Shown here: positions 45,362 to 54,598 of the stretch, piece by piece
How the letters are laid out: every line of letters starts with the position of its first letter
Position numbering within the stretch: the first letter of the stretch is position 1
Source of the DNA: Streptomyces sp. NRRL B-1347
GTDB taxonomy: Bacteria > Actinomycetota > Actinomycetes > Streptomycetales > Streptomycetaceae
Assembly (NCBI RefSeq): GCF_000720325.1
Contig: NZ_JOJM01000056.1
Coordinates: forward strand, 1-54,751
Reading direction: 5' to 3'
Length of the DNA: 54,751 nt
Made by a program: the position numbers and the translations under genes
Notes under the pieces: generated by a model
Told to the model about the DNA's origin: nothing
Database searches by the model: none
What the model saw: only the letters and a program-made list of their open reading frames with translations

Positions 45362-47026
45362 GTGATCGGTATCAGTGAGTCCGTGATGCAGTTCCTTCTC
45401 GCGTTGATCGTGGTCGGTCCGCTGGTCGGCGCCGTGGCCGCCCTCCTCCCGGCGCCGCCCGGGCTGAAGGGGAAGTCGCCGGACCAGGCCGTGCTGCGCC
45501 ACGGCGTGACCGTGACCGGCGCGGTGCTCGTCGCCGCCGTCGTCCTCGCGCTCGGCTTCGACCACGACCACCCGTCGAAGATGCAGGCCACGACCGACAT
45601 CAGCTGGATCCCCGCGCTCGACGTGCGCATCCACCTCGGCATCGACGGCATCTCCCTCCCCCTTCTGGTCCTGACCGCGCTGCTGACCTTCCTCTGCGCG
45701 CTGTACAGCTACTTCAAGCAGCAACATCAGCGGCTGGCGCCGCGGGCCGAGGGCCCGTCACCCAAGGCATTCGTCGCGCTGATCCTCGTGCTCGAGTCCG
45801 GCACCCTCGCGACCTTCGCCGTCCTCGATCTGCTGCTGTTCTTCCTCGCGTTCGAGATGGTCCTCATCCCGATGTACTTCCTCATCGCCCGCTGGGGCGG
45901 TGCCCAACGCGCCCAGTCCGCCTGGAAGTTCATCCTCTACACGCTGCTCGGCTCCGTCGTGATGCTGCTCGGCCTCCTCCTCATCGGTCTCAGGTCCGGC
46001 ACTTTCGACATGGTGGCACTCGCCACTGACAATCACCCGGGCCTGACCAAGTCCGTGCAGGTCATCGCCGTATTGGCGATCGGGATCGGGCTCGCGGTCA
46101 AGACGCCGATGTGGCCGCTGCACAGCTGGCTGCCGGACGCCCACACCGCCGCGCCGACCGTCGGCTCGGTCCTGCTGGCCGGCGTCCTGCTGAAGATGGG
46201 TACGTACGGGTTCATCCGGATCCTGCTGCCCATCGCGCCGGACGGCATGCGGACCTTCGCGCCCTACCTCGCCGCGTTCGCCGTCGTCGGGATCATCTAC
46301 GGATCGCTCGCCTGCCTCGCGCTCGCGCGGCCCGGCGCCAAGGGCGACCTCAAGCGCCTCATCGCGTACTCGTCCGTCGGCCACATGGGCTTCGTCCTGC
46401 TCGGCATCTCCACGATGAGCCCGACCGGCGTGAACGGCGCCCTGTTCGCGAACATCGCCCACGGCCTCATCACCGGCCTGCTGTTCTTCCTCGTCGGCGC
46501 CCTCAAGGACCGCACCGGCACCAGCGACCTCGACGCCCTCTCCCGCCCGTCACCCGACCACCGCCCCTCAACGAGCGGCTCCGCCGCGCCGGATTCCTTC
46601 CAGCCCGGCGCCGCCCTCTACGGCAAGGCCCCGCGCCTCGGCGGCCTGCTCGCCTTCGGCGCCGTCGCCTCGCTCGGCCTTCCCGGACTCGCCGGGTTCT
46701 GGGGCGAGATGCTCGCCCTGTTCGGCGCGTTCGAACCCGCCGACGAGCTCAGCCGCCCCGCGTACCTCACGTTCATGGCGATCGCCGCCTTCGGCACCCT
46801 CCTCACGGCCGCGTACATGCTCATCGTCGTACGCCGCGTGTGCATGGGCCCGGCCGTGGACGGCGGGGCGCGGCAGACGCCGCGGCTCGCCGACGTCCAC
46901 GGCTACGAGCTCGCCTCCTGGACCCCGCTCGTCGCCCTCACCGTCCTCGCCGGACTCTGGCCCGCGGCCCTCCTCGGCCTCACCGACCCGGCCGTGCAGC
47001 AGCTCCTCGCGGGAGGAAAGTCGTGA
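45362..47026 (+). CDS. nuoM: NADH-quinone oxidoreductase subunit M
   Basis: A 554-residue antiporter-like proton pump subunit with about 14 helices. LAFEMVLIPMYFLIARWGGA (conserved Glu), AVKTPMWPLHSWLPDAHTAA (Lys), KRLIAYSSVGHMGFVLLGIS and LPGLAGFWGEMLALFGAF are diagnostic. Between DRTGTSDLDALS and GAALYGKAPRLGG it carries about 20 extra residues ([20 protein letters not shown]) from a repeat shared with nuoI. GTG 45362 begins six bases after nuoL; its stop overlaps nuoN by four bases. Confidence 0.95.
   Translation: MIGISESVMQFLLALIVVGPLVGAVAALLPAPPGLKGKSPDQAVLRHGVTVTGAVLVAAVVLALGFDHDHPSKMQATTDISWIPALDVRIHLGIDGISLPLLVLTALLTFLCALYSYFKQQHQRLAPRAEGPSPKAFVALILVLESGTLATFAVLDLLLFFLAFEMVLIPMYFLIARWGGAQRAQSAWKFILYTLLGSVVMLLGLLLIGLRSGTFDMVALATDNHPGLTKSVQVIAVLAIGIGLAVKTPMWPLHSWLPDAHTAAPTVGSVLLAGVLLKMGTYGFIRILLPIAPDGMRTFAPYLAAFAVVGIIYGSLACLALARPGAKGDLKRLIAYSSVGHMGFVLLGISTMSPTGVNGALFANIAHGLITGLLFFLVGALKDRTGTSDLDALSRPSPDHRPSTSGSAAPDSFQPGAALYGKAPRLGGLLAFGAVASLGLPGLAGFWGEMLALFGAFEPADELSRPAYLTFMAIAAFGTLLTAAYMLIVVRRVCMGPAVDGGARQTPRLADVHGYELASWTPLVALTVLAGLWPAALLGLTDPAVQQLLAGGKS
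46542..46587 (+). repeat. Dispersed repeat family B, copy 2 (in nuoM)
   Basis: 33 bases (46542-46574) are identical to 41541-41573. They are followed by GCGGCTCCGCCGC (hairpin). It is inserted in frame and adds a loop to NuoM. Confidence 0.9.
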
Positions 47027-48591
47027 CCGTGGCCCCCACCGACAGCGCCTTCGTCGAGAGCGCGGCCAGCGTCGTCCAGAGCGTCGACTGGCCCGCGATC
47101 CTGCCGCCCACCATCACGGCCGTCGTCGCGCTCGCCGTCCTGGTGATCGACCTCTTCGTAGGAGAGGACCGCAAGGCGCTCCTCGGCTGGATCTCCCTCG
47201 CGGGCCTGGCCGCCGCCGCGGTCTCCATGCTGCCGATCGCCGACTCCCACCACCGCGACACCTTCTGCGTGGTCGGCACGGGCGGCACCGTGTGCAGCTA
47301 CACGGTCGACGAGTTCACCCTCGTCATCCAGCTCCTCGTCCTCGGCGGGGCGCTGCTCGCCGGTCTGCTCTCCCTGAGCACCCTCAAGGACGCGCGGGCC
47401 GCCAAGAGGGAACTCCCCGAAGGGGAGTTCTGGTTCCTGCTCCTGTCGTCGGTGGCGGGCGCCGTCCTGCTGCCCGCCTCCCGCGACCTCGCCACCCTCG
47501 TCGTCGCCCTCGAAGTCGCCTCCCTGCCCGCCTTCGCCCTGGTCGGCCTCAAGCGCGGGGACAAGCGGTCCTCCGAGGCGGCCCTGAAGTTCTTCCTCTC
47601 CTCGGTCGCCGCCACCGCGGTGACCCTCCTGGGCGTGAGCTTCGTGTACGCGGCCACGGGCACCCTCTACCTCACCGAGCTCGACGAGAAGCTCGGGCAG
47701 GTCGACGGCGAGCTGGAGACGCTCGTCCAGGCCGGTGTCGTGCTCACCCTCGTCGGGTTCGCCTTCAAGGCGGCGGCCGTCCCGTTCCACTTCTGGGTAC
47801 CCGACGCCTACGTAGGCGCGCCCTTGCCCGTCGCCGCGTACCTCTCGGTCGTCGGCAAGGCGGTCGGCTTCACCGGCCTCATCCTCGTCACCGTCGTCGG
47901 CTTCCGGTCGTACGCCGACGTGTGGGGCCCGGCCATCGCGGCCCTCGCCGCGCTCACCATGACGGCGGGCAACGTCGCCGCCCTCAGACAGCAGGCCACG
48001 CGCGCGTACAGCGCGGTCCGGCTGCTCGCCTGGTCGTCGGTCGCCCAGGCGGGCTACCTCCTGGTGCCGATCGCGTCGGCCGGATTCGACAACGGGCGGG
48101 GGGAGGACGACCCCACGGACGCCGTCGGCGCCACCGTCGCGTACGCCCTGATGTACGCCGTCGTGAACCTGGGGGCCTTCGCCGTCGCCGCGCTCGTCGG
48201 CCGCACGAAGCGCAAGAACCGCGTCAGCGACTACCGGGGCCTGTACGCCAAGAGCCCGCTGTCCGCCCTGACCCTGGCCTTCTTCCTGCTCTGCCTCGCG
48301 GGCCTGCCCCCGGGCATCATCGGCCTCTTCGCGAAGGTCACCGTCTTCTCGGCGGCGGTCGACGCGGGCCTCGGCTGGCTCGCCGTGATCATGGCCGTCA
48401 ACGTGGTCATCGCGCTGTACTACTACCTCCAGTGGACGGCGCTGCTGTTCCGCGCCCCCGAGGGCGAGCCCGCCCGGCACCGCGTCCCCGCCCCCCTCAC
48501 CGCGGCCATCGCCGCGACCGCGGTGCTCGGCATCGCCCTCTCCGGAGCGCCCCAGCTGGTCCTGAGGTTCACCGGGACCAGTCCGTTCTGA
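47023..48591 (+). CDS. nuoN: NADH-quinone oxidoreductase subunit N
   Basis: A 522-residue antiporter-like pump subunit, the last of the operon. VALEVASLPAFALVGLKRGD, KAAAVPFHFWVPDAYVGAPL and RLLAWSSVAQAGYLLVPIAS are typical; LAFFLLCLAGLPPGIIGLFA ends the core. GTG 47023 overlaps the nuoM stop, with GGGAGGAAAG just before. A weak GCCGCTG/CAGCGGC hairpin (48604-48652) follows. The next gene, htpX, begins 183 bases downstream. Confidence 0.95.
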   Translation: MTVAPTDSAFVESAASVVQSVDWPAILPPTITAVVALAVLVIDLFVGEDRKALLGWISLAGLAAAAVSMLPIADSHHRDTFCVVGTGGTVCSYTVDEFTLVIQLLVLGGALLAGLLSLSTLKDARAAKRELPEGEFWFLLLSSVAGAVLLPASRDLATLVVALEVASLPAFALVGLKRGDKRSSEAALKFFLSSVAATAVTLLGVSFVYAATGTLYLTELDEKLGQVDGELETLVQAGVVLTLVGFAFKAAAVPFHFWVPDAYVGAPLPVAAYLSVVGKAVGFTGLILVTVVGFRSYADVWGPAIAALAALTMTAGNVAALRQQATRAYSAVRLLAWSSVAQAGYLLVPIASAGFDNGRGEDDPTDAVGATVAYALMYAVVNLGAFAVAALVGRTKRKNRVSDYRGLYAKSPLSALTLAFFLLCLAGLPPGIIGLFAKVTVFSAAVDAGLGWLAVIMAVNVVIALYYYLQWTALLFRAPEGEPARHRVPAPLTAAIAATAVLGIALSGAPQLVLRFTGTSPF

Positions 48592-48774
48592 CGCCTTTCT
48601 GAAGCCGCTGCGCCCCCGACGCGACCGCGTCACCCGGGCGGCCCACAGCGGCTCCGGCGCGCACAAGGGAACTAGCTCCTCCCGCCTGGCGTTGACCAGG
48701 AAGGGAGGGTCCACTGAACAGTGGAAGCACCTGCAAACAGAGGGTTCCCCCGCGCACCACCAGGAGGGCGTACC

Positions 48775-49638
48775 GTGCACCGCCGAACCAACGGGCTGAA
48801 AACCGCCGTACTCCTCGGGGGACTGTCGGCACTCATCCTCGTCATCGGCAGCTTCTTCGGGCGTACGGGCCTGATCATCGCGCTCTTCGTAGCCATCGGG
48901 ACGAACGCGTACGCGTACTGGAACAGCGACAAGCTGGCCCTGCGCGCCATGCGCGCCCGCCCGGTGAGCGAGTTCGAGGCCCCCGAGCTGTACCGCATGG
49001 TGCGCGAGCTCTCCACCCAAGCCCGCCAGCCCATGCCCCGCCTGTACATCTCACCCACCGAAGCGCCGAACGCCTTCGCGACGGGCCGCAACCCGCGCAA
49101 CGCCGCCGTCTGCTGCACGGAGGGCATCCTGCGCATCCTCGACCAGCGCGAGCTGCGCGGCGTCATCGGCCACGAGCTGAGCCATGTCTACAACCGGGAC
49201 ATCCTGATCTCCTCGGTCGCCGGCGCCCTCGCGTCGGTCATCATGTTTCTGGTCAATTTCGCCTGGCTGATTCCCATCGGCCGGTCGAACGACAACGAGG
49301 GCCCCGGCATCTTCGGCATGCTCCTGATCATGCTGCTCGGCCCGCTCGCGGCGTCCATCATCCAGCTCGCCATCAGCCGCTCCAGGGAGTACGAGGCCGA
49401 CGCCTCCGGTGCGCAGCTCACCGGCGACCCCCTGGCCCTCGCAAGCGCTTTGCGTAAACTCGACGCCGGTACGAAGCAGTTGCCGCTCCCCCCCGAGCCG
49501 CGGCTGGAAACGGCGAGCCACATGATGATCGCGAACCCGTTCCGGCCGGGTCAGGGTATGTCGAAGATGTTCTCCACCCACCCGCCGATGGCGGAGCGCA
49601 TCGCCCGGCTCGAAAAGATGGCAGGTAGCCCGCGATGA
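48775..49638 (+). CDS. htpX: HtpX-type M48 zinc metalloprotease
   Basis: A 287-residue membrane protease for quality control of membrane proteins. Two N-terminal helices (about 9-50) are followed by the zinc motif [20 protein letters not shown] (H-E-L-S-H) and a downstream Glu ligand in [22 protein letters not shown] 48775 has AGGAGGG six bases before. It lies after the nuo operon. The next gene overlaps it by four bases (ATGA), so the two are coupled. Confidence 0.95.
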   Translation: MHRRTNGLKTAVLLGGLSALILVIGSFFGRTGLIIALFVAIGTNAYAYWNSDKLALRAMRARPVSEFEAPELYRMVRELSTQARQPMPRLYISPTEAPNAFATGRNPRNAAVCCTEGILRILDQRELRGVIGHELSHVYNRDILISSVAGALASVIMFLVNFAWLIPIGRSNDNEGPGIFGMLLIMLLGPLAASIIQLAISRSREYEADASGAQLTGDPLALASALRKLDAGTKQLPLPPEPRLETASHMMIANPFRPGQGMSKMFSTHPPMAERIARLEKMAGSPR

Positions 49639-50072
49639 AAGTAGTCCTGAACGTCATTTGGCTCGTCCTGTGCGGACTGTGGATGTGCATCGCCTACCTG
49701 TTCGCGGGCGTGGTCCTGTGCGTCACGATCATCGGCATCCCGCTGGGCCTCGCCGCCTTCCGCATCGGCCTCTTCGCGCTGTGGCCCTTCGGCCGCAAGG
49801 CCGTGGAGCGGGCCGACGCGGGCGCGCCGTCCCTGATCGGCAACGTGGTGTGGCTGATCCTCGCGGGCTGGTGGCTGACCCTCGGCCACATCATCACCGG
49901 CGTCCTGCTGTGCGTCACGATCATCGGCATTCCGCTGGGCCTCGCCAACTTCAAGATGATCCCGATCTCCCTGATGCCGCTGGGCCGCGAAATCGTGCCC
50001 ACGGACGAGCCGTTCGGCGCGCCGTCGGTACGCCCGGCACCCGCCGGGCACCCGCAGAACCAGGGGTGGTGA
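49635..50072 (+). CDS. YccF-domain membrane protein
   Basis: A 145-residue inner-membrane protein made of two tandem YccF (DUF307) modules: [20 protein letters not shown] then [20 protein letters not shown]; and [20 protein letters not shown] then [20 protein letters not shown]. The [12 protein letters not shown] motif is repeated exactly. Its function is unknown. Overlap with htpX suggests a shared membrane quality-control role. The end is a Pro/Ala-rich tail. Confidence 0.92.
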   Translation: MKVVLNVIWLVLCGLWMCIAYLFAGVVLCVTIIGIPLGLAAFRIGLFALWPFGRKAVERADAGAPSLIGNVVWLILAGWWLTLGHIITGVLLCVTIIGIPLGLANFKMIPISLMPLGREIVPTDEPFGAPSVRPAPAGHPQNQGW

Positions 50073-50169
50073 CGGGCTCCGGAGAGGCTGGCGTCGGGGC
50101 GATGCGCCGACGAAGGCGCGCGCCTAGGCGCGGTGTCGCTCCGGCGGACAGGTCCACGCAGGCCGCGCG

Positions 50170-51447
50170 TCAGCGTCGGCCCGCCGCGATTCGCCGCCGC
50201 ACCCCGTAGGACACGACCCCCACCGCCAGCACCGCCGCACCCGCCACCACCGAGGCCCACGGCAGCGCGAACGCCAGCACCACGCACCCCACGGCGCCCA
50301 CCAGCGGCCCCACGCGCGCGAGGGGCGCTCGACTCAGCGTCCACGCCGACGCGTTGGCGATCGCGTAGTACACGAGCACCCCGAACGACGAGAAGCCCAC
50401 GGCGTCGCGCACGTCCACCGTCGCGGCGAGCAGCGCCACCACCGCGCCCACGGCGAGCTCCGCCCGGTGCGGCACCTGGAAGCGCGGGTGCACGGCGGCC
50501 AGCGCCCCCGGCAGATGGCGGTCGCGCGCCATGGCCAGCGTCGTCCGCGACACCCCCAGGATCAGCGCGAGCAGCGACCCGACGGCCGCCACGGCCGCCC
50601 CCGCCCGCACCACGGGCACCAGGCCCGGCGCCCCCGCGGCCCGTACGGCGTCCGCCAGCGGAGCAGAAGCCTCCGCGAGCCCGCCCGGCCCCAGGACGGC
50701 GAGCACCGCCACGGCCACGCACGCGTACACCGCGAGCGCGATGCCGAGCGACAGGGGAACCGCCCGCGGAATGGTGCGCCCGGGATCCCGGACCTCCTCG
50801 CCGAGCGTCGCCACGCGCGCGTACCCGGCGAAGGCGAAGAACAACAGCCCCGCCGCTTGAAGAACGCCGCCGAACCCGCCGCCGGAGAGCCCCACGTCCA
50901 CGCGCCCCGCGTCGGCCTCGGCCGAGCCCAGACAGACCACGACGACCAGCACGAGGACCGCGAGCACCACGGCCACGATCACCCGGGTCAGCCACAGCGA
51001 CTTCCGCACGCCCAGGTAGTTCACGGCCGTCAGCGCCACCACGGCCGTCACCGCGACGGCGTGCGCCTGCCCGGGCCACACGTACGCCCCGACCGTCAGC
51101 GCCATGGCCGCGCACGAGGCCGTCTTGCCGACGACGAACGCCCAGCCCGCCAGATGGCCCCAGAACTCCCCGAGCCGCTCGCGCCCGTACACGTACGTCC
51201 CGCCGGACTCCGGATGGCGCGCCGCGAGCCGAGCCGAGGCCATGGCATTGCAGTACGCGACCACGGCGGCGACCGCGAGCGCGATCAGCAGCCCGGACCC
51301 GGCCGCGTCCGCCGCGGGCCCGAGGACCGCGAAGATCCCGGCCCCCACCATCGCGCCGAGCCCGATCACCACGGCGTCCCGGACCCCGAGCGTCCGCCGC
51401 AGCCCGACAGCCTCCGCGGACCCCTGCCGTCCCGCCCGCCGTGTCAT
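50170..51447 (-). CDS. APC-family amino acid permease
   Basis: A 425-residue, 12-helix transporter. LGVRDAVVIGLGAMVGAGIF (helix 1 with the G-A-G-I-F substrate loop), RLAARHPESGGTYVYGRERL and GEFWGHLAGWAFVVGKTASC are classic APC segments. Substrate is unknown. ATG 51447 gives a normal N-terminus. It stands alone between the convergent YccF gene and the divergent GlsB-like gene. Confidence 0.92.
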   Translation of the reverse strand: MTRRAGRQGSAEAVGLRRTLGVRDAVVIGLGAMVGAGIFAVLGPAADAAGSGLLIALAVAAVVAYCNAMASARLAARHPESGGTYVYGRERLGEFWGHLAGWAFVVGKTASCAAMALTVGAYVWPGQAHAVAVTAVVALTAVNYLGVRKSLWLTRVIVAVVLAVLVLVVVVCLGSAEADAGRVDVGLSGGGFGGVLQAAGLLFFAFAGYARVATLGEEVRDPGRTIPRAVPLSLGIALAVYACVAVAVLAVLGPGGLAEASAPLADAVRAAGAPGLVPVVRAGAAVAAVGSLLALILGVSRTTLAMARDRHLPGALAAVHPRFQVPHRAELAVGAVVALLAATVDVRDAVGFSSFGVLVYYAIANASAWTLSRAPLARVGPLVGAVGCVVLAFALPWASVVAGAAVLAVGVVSYGVRRRIAAGRR

Positions 51448-51545
51448 GGACCCGCACCTTACCGACGTCCGGGAACCGCCACCGGCCCATGCGGCGTCCT
51501 CCAGGACAACAACGCACGAAAAGGCACGAAAGGTCAGGTCACCGC

Positions 51546-51812
51546 GTGGGTGTCATCAGTTGGATCATTCTGGGCCTGCTCGCCGGTGCCACCGCCAAGC
51601 TGCTGCTCCCGGGCCGCGACCCGGGCGGCTTCATCGGCACGACGGTGATCGGCATCGCGGGCGCCTTCGTCGGCGGCTGGATCTCCGCGCGCTTCCTCGA
51701 CCGGCCCATAGCCGAGCACTTCTACGACGGCGCCACCTGGATGGCGGCCATCGGCGGCTCGCTCGCCCTGCTCATCGCCTACCGCATCCTCTTCGGCCAC
51801 TCCCGGCGCTGA
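51546..51812 (+). CDS. GlsB/YeaQ/YmgE-family membrane protein
   Basis: An 88-residue protein with three hydrophobic helices. VGVISWIILGLLAGATAKLL is followed by the conserved PGRDPGGFIGTTVIGIAGAF and a C-terminal helix. Family members (transglycosylase-associated) respond to stress. GTG 51546 follows AGGTCAGG. A strong hairpin terminator lies downstream. Confidence 0.88.
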   Translation: MGVISWIILGLLAGATAKLLLPGRDPGGFIGTTVIGIAGAFVGGWISARFLDRPIAEHFYDGATWMAAIGGSLALLIAYRILFGHSRR

Positions 51813-51889
51813 CTCCGCCGGACACCCGGAGACGTCCCCACGAGACCCACGAGTTCCGAGTTCCCCACACAGACCGCAGCCAGCAGCAA

Positions 51890-51918
51890 GGGCGGGCACC
51901 CGATCCGGGTGCCCGCCC
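51890..51918. terminator. 13-bp terminator between GlsB-like gene and yajQ
   Basis: GGGCGGGCACCCG (51890-51902) and CGGGTGCCCGCCC (51906-51918) pair perfectly around a three-base loop. CCTTTAT follows on the plus strand. It lies between two convergent genes. Confidence 0.8.
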
Positions 51919-51952
51919 CCTTTATGTCCTGTGACTATGTTCCGCGACCTGC

Positions 51953-52441
51953 CTACCGGTAGTTCACGAACTGCAGTGCGAAGTCGAAGTCCTTGCCCTT
52001 CAGGAGGGCGATCACGGTCTGGAGGTCGTCACGGCTCTTGGAGCTGACGCGCAGCTCCTCGCCCTGCACCTGCGCCTTGATGCCCTTGGGGCCCTCGTCG
52101 CGGATGATCTTCGCCACCTTCTTCGCGTTGTCCTGGGAGATGCCCTCCTCGATCGACGCGAAGATCTTGTACTCCTTGCCGGACAGCTGCGGCTCGCCCG
52201 CGTCCAGGGACTTCAGCGAGATGCCGCGCTTGATCAGCTTGGACTGGAACACGTCGAGGATCGCCTTCACGCGGTCCTCGCCGTTCGCCTCCATCAGGAT
52301 CTTCTCGCCGGACCACGAGATCGAGGCACCCGTGCCCTTGAAGTCGTAGCGCTGCGAGATCTCCTTGGCCGTCTGGTTGAGGGCGTTGTCGACCTCCTGC
52401 CGCTCGACCTTCGAGACGATGTCGAAACTGGAGTCGGCCAT
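51953..52441 (-). CDS. YajQ-family nucleotide-binding protein
   Basis: A 162-residue protein. Full-length YajQ features are present: [60 protein letters not shown] and [20 protein letters not shown], ending [10 protein letters not shown]. YajQ relatives bind cyclic di-GMP or nucleotides and RNA. AAGGAG precedes ATG 52441. It is monocistronic. Confidence 0.95.
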   Translation of the reverse strand: MADSSFDIVSKVERQEVDNALNQTAKEISQRYDFKGTGASISWSGEKILMEANGEDRVKAILDVFQSKLIKRGISLKSLDAGEPQLSGKEYKIFASIEEGISQDNAKKVAKIIRDEGPKGIKAQVQGEELRVSSKSRDDLQTVIALLKGKDFDFALQFVNYR

Positions 52442-52637
52442 GTCCTGTGGCTCCTTGTATCGGTAACTGCGTACTCAGCGGGTACACGGCCTTCAGTCGC
52501 CGACCGCATCCGCAAAGCCTAGCCACTGCCCCCGCGCCGGGTGCCGATCAATCGGGTGGCGAAGCACCCCCGGTCATCAGGTATCGTTTACGTCGTTGCC
52601 ACGGGGCACCGCGAGAGCGGGGCCAGGCAGCAACCCC

Positions 52638-52719
52638 GGCGGTGTGCCCGAGCGGCCAAAGGGAGCAGACTGTAAATCTGCCGGCTCAGCCTTCCCAGGT
52701 TCGAATCCTGGCGCCGCCA
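52638..52719 (+). tRNA. tRNA-Tyr (anticodon GTA)
   Basis: 82 bases. The acceptor GGCGGTG pairs with CGCCGCC (one U-G). The D-arm has GCCCGAGCGGCCAAAGGGAGC and the anticodon loop CTGTAAA gives GTA. A long variable arm is present, and the T-arm has GGTTCGAATCC. The discriminator is A and the CCA end is not encoded. TATCGT at about 52581 may be the promoter -10. Confidence 0.96.
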
Positions 52720-52726
52720 CGCTGAG

Positions 52727-52772
52727 AAAGACCCCCTTCGATGTGCGATTACGCAGGTCGGAGGGGGTCTTT
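52727..52772 (+). terminator. Terminator of tRNA-Tyr with nested hairpin
   Basis: AAAGACCCCCT (52727-52737) pairs with AGGGGGTCTTT (52762-52772). The 24-base loop holds a second small hairpin TGCG-ATTA-CGCA (52744-52755). It lies eight bases after the tRNA. Confidence 0.75.
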
Positions 52773-52947
52773 GCGTAGGCAGGGGCAGCCGTTCGCTGGA
52801 ATCGAAAACAGGTGACTTGCCTCACTCTGCTGCGCCCGGAGCCGTCGGCGGCGGAAGACACCCTCCCGCTACTCGATCGATCTGTCATGCCCTTGTGACG
52901 TGACGCGCCATGGCGCCGCCGGCCCGCCGCCCCTACCTTCGACAGCC

Positions 52948-53613
52948 ATGGGCAGGCCCAAGAAGAACAAGCCGCGCCGAAGACGCCTGGCCGACCAAGA
53001 GTCGGGCGGCACCTACGAATGCCACGTCGAGGGAGTGCGTGTCCGGCGGGCGCGCCGCGGCGAAGGCCGACGTATCCGAGAAGTGCTCTCCGCGATCGAC
53101 ACCGACTACGAAGACCTCGATTACGCCGCGGACCGGATCGACATCGGCGTCTACGAGACCTCCGGTCCCGGCCTGCGCCGCGCCCTGGTCGCGGAAGCCA
53201 CAGAGGCCACAGAGGCCGCGGACGAGCCGAATCTGGTCGGCGCCCTCCTCGCGCTGCCGCCAGGGAACCTCCTGCACCGGCTTCGAGAGGCCGGTACCGC
53301 TCCATCGGTGGTGAACAGCGCGGCCCGGAGCATCGGGAAGCTCAAGGCCGTGGCCGTCGCGCCGGAGCGCGAAGGCCACGGCATCGGATCCGCTCTGGTG
53401 CGGGCGTGCGTCGACGAGTACGCCGCGGCCCGGTACGACATCGTGTTCGCCCAAGTCGACCTCGGCAAACCGGCCCTGCTGCGCTGGTACGAGCACCTGG
53501 GCTTCGAGGCACTGGGCCCCGGCGCCCCCCTGCGCCTTGACCACGGCGGGCGGGTGGCCATCTACCCCGATGACGACGAACAACTCGTCGTGCGTGACCT
53601 GCGAGGGGGATGA
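52948..53613 (+). CDS. GNAT-family N-acetyltransferase
   Basis: A 221-residue protein. Residues 1-20 are strongly basic (MGRPKKNKPRRRRLADQ). The GNAT fold is clear from residue 30: VRRARRGEGRRIREVLSAID, acetyl-CoA motif A LKAVAVAPEREGHGIGSALV (R/Q-x-x-G-x-G/A) and the C-terminal LLRWYEHLGFEALG. The substrate is unknown. No ribosome binding site precedes ATG 52948, so translation could be leaderless. A small protein gene follows 81 bases downstream. Confidence 0.85.
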   Translation: MGRPKKNKPRRRRLADQESGGTYECHVEGVRVRRARRGEGRRIREVLSAIDTDYEDLDYAADRIDIGVYETSGPGLRRALVAEATEATEAADEPNLVGALLALPPGNLLHRLREAGTAPSVVNSAARSIGKLKAVAVAPEREGHGIGSALVRACVDEYAAARYDIVFAQVDLGKPALLRWYEHLGFEALGPGAPLRLDHGGRVAIYPDDDEQLVVRDLRGG

Positions 53614-53694
53614 GAGCGCGGCAGCGAGTCCTGACGGCTGCTTCGCCGGGAGCGGGTGCACGGCGGACGCGGGCCCAGTAGGCAAACTGGTGTC

Positions 53695-53916
53695 ATGTCG
53701 TCCAGCTCAGCGCGCCGCAGACACTGCCCGGAGTGCCGTCGCGAAATCGCCGTCGTCGGCGGGCGGTTCGCCCGCCACGATCCGCCCGGGCCGCGCGGCG
53801 GAGAGGACCTGGTCTCCTGCCCCGGCTCGCGCCGGTTCGCCCAGATCGGCGCCGCGCAGCCCGCGCTCGACGGCTATGTGGTGCCGGAGTTCCCCGGCCA
53901 GCTGCCCCTGTTCTGA
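53695..53916 (+). CDS. Small Cys-containing hypothetical protein
   Basis: A 73-residue protein of unknown function. HCPECRREIAVVGGRFARHD has a CxxC pair, with a further Cys in VSCPGSRRFA, so a small zinc-binding fold is possible. It ends GYVVPEFPGQLPLF. No strong ribosome binding site precedes ATG 53695. The reading frame has normal Streptomyces codon bias. Confidence 0.6.
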   Translation: MSSSSARRRHCPECRREIAVVGGRFARHDPPGPRGGEDLVSCPGSRRFAQIGAAQPALDGYVVPEFPGQLPLF

Positions 53917-53941
53917 ACTCCGGGCGGCCGGTGACGGCAGG

Positions 53942-54598
53942 TCAGTTGCCGGCCACCGACTTCACCGCCACCGACACCGGCGTCGAGCCGCTGACCAGTT
54001 CCAGCGTCAGACCCGCCGTCGCCGGGGTCTCCAGGAGTTCGGCGAGGCTCGCGGCCACGTCGTCACGGGGGACGGGGCCGCGCCCCGTCGACGCCTCCAG
54101 GCGCACGAGTCCCGTGCCCGCGTCGTCCGTGAGCATCCCGGGCCGCAGGATCGTCCAGTCGAGGGCCGAGCGGCTCCGTACGGCCGCGTCGGCCTCGCCC
54201 TTGGCGCGCAGGTACGCGTCGAAGACCTCGTCCCCCGCGTGGTTCGGGTCCGCGCCCATCGACGACACCACGATGTACCGGCGCACGCCCGCCCGTTCCG
54301 CCGCGTCCGCGAACAGGACGGCGGCCGCGCGGTCCACAGTGTCCTTCCGGGCGGCGTCGCTGCCGGGGCCCGCGCCCGCGGCGAACACGACCGCGTCCGC
54401 GCCCTCCAGGTGCGCCGCGACCTCCTCGACGGACGCCGACTCCAGGTCGCACAGCACCGGCTCGGCACCGGCGTCCCGCAGATCGGACTCGTGCGCCGAA
54501 TTGCGGATGATCCCTACGGCTTCGTCCCCGCGCGCGGCGAGCAGCCGCTCCAGACGCAGGGCGATCTGTCCATGGCCTCCAGCGATGACAATGCGCAT
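53942..54598 (-). CDS. NAD(P)-binding oxidoreductase (atypical SDR)
   Basis: A 218-residue protein. MRIVIAGGHGQIALRLERLL has the GxxGxxA nucleotide-binding loop. VVFAAGAGPGSDAARKDTVD, YIVVSSMGADPN and LDWTILRPGMLTDDAGTG match the NAD(P)H-binding BVR-B/NmrA-like group. Specific substrate unknown. ATG 54598 follows GGAG. The frame stays open to the window edge on the minus strand, so an N-terminal extension cannot be excluded. Confidence 0.87.
   Translation of the reverse strand: MRIVIAGGHGQIALRLERLLAARGDEAVGIIRNSAHESDLRDAGAEPVLCDLESASVEEVAAHLEGADAVVFAAGAGPGSDAARKDTVDRAAAVLFADAAERAGVRRYIVVSSMGADPNHAGDEVFDAYLRAKGEADAAVRSRSALDWTILRPGMLTDDAGTGLVRLEASTGRGPVPRDDVAASLAELLETPATAGLTLELVSGSTPVSVAVKSVAGN

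Noticed and set aside
43292..45727. 811-codon minus-strand frame opposite nuoL
   Set aside because: The product is Gly/Glu/Asp/Arg-rich with no membrane or domain pattern. NuoL on the plus strand has all expected motifs.
52638..52772. Integrative-element attachment site at tRNA-Tyr
   Set aside because: No integrase gene and no repeat of the tRNA 3' end occurs nearby; the following hairpin explains the local structure.
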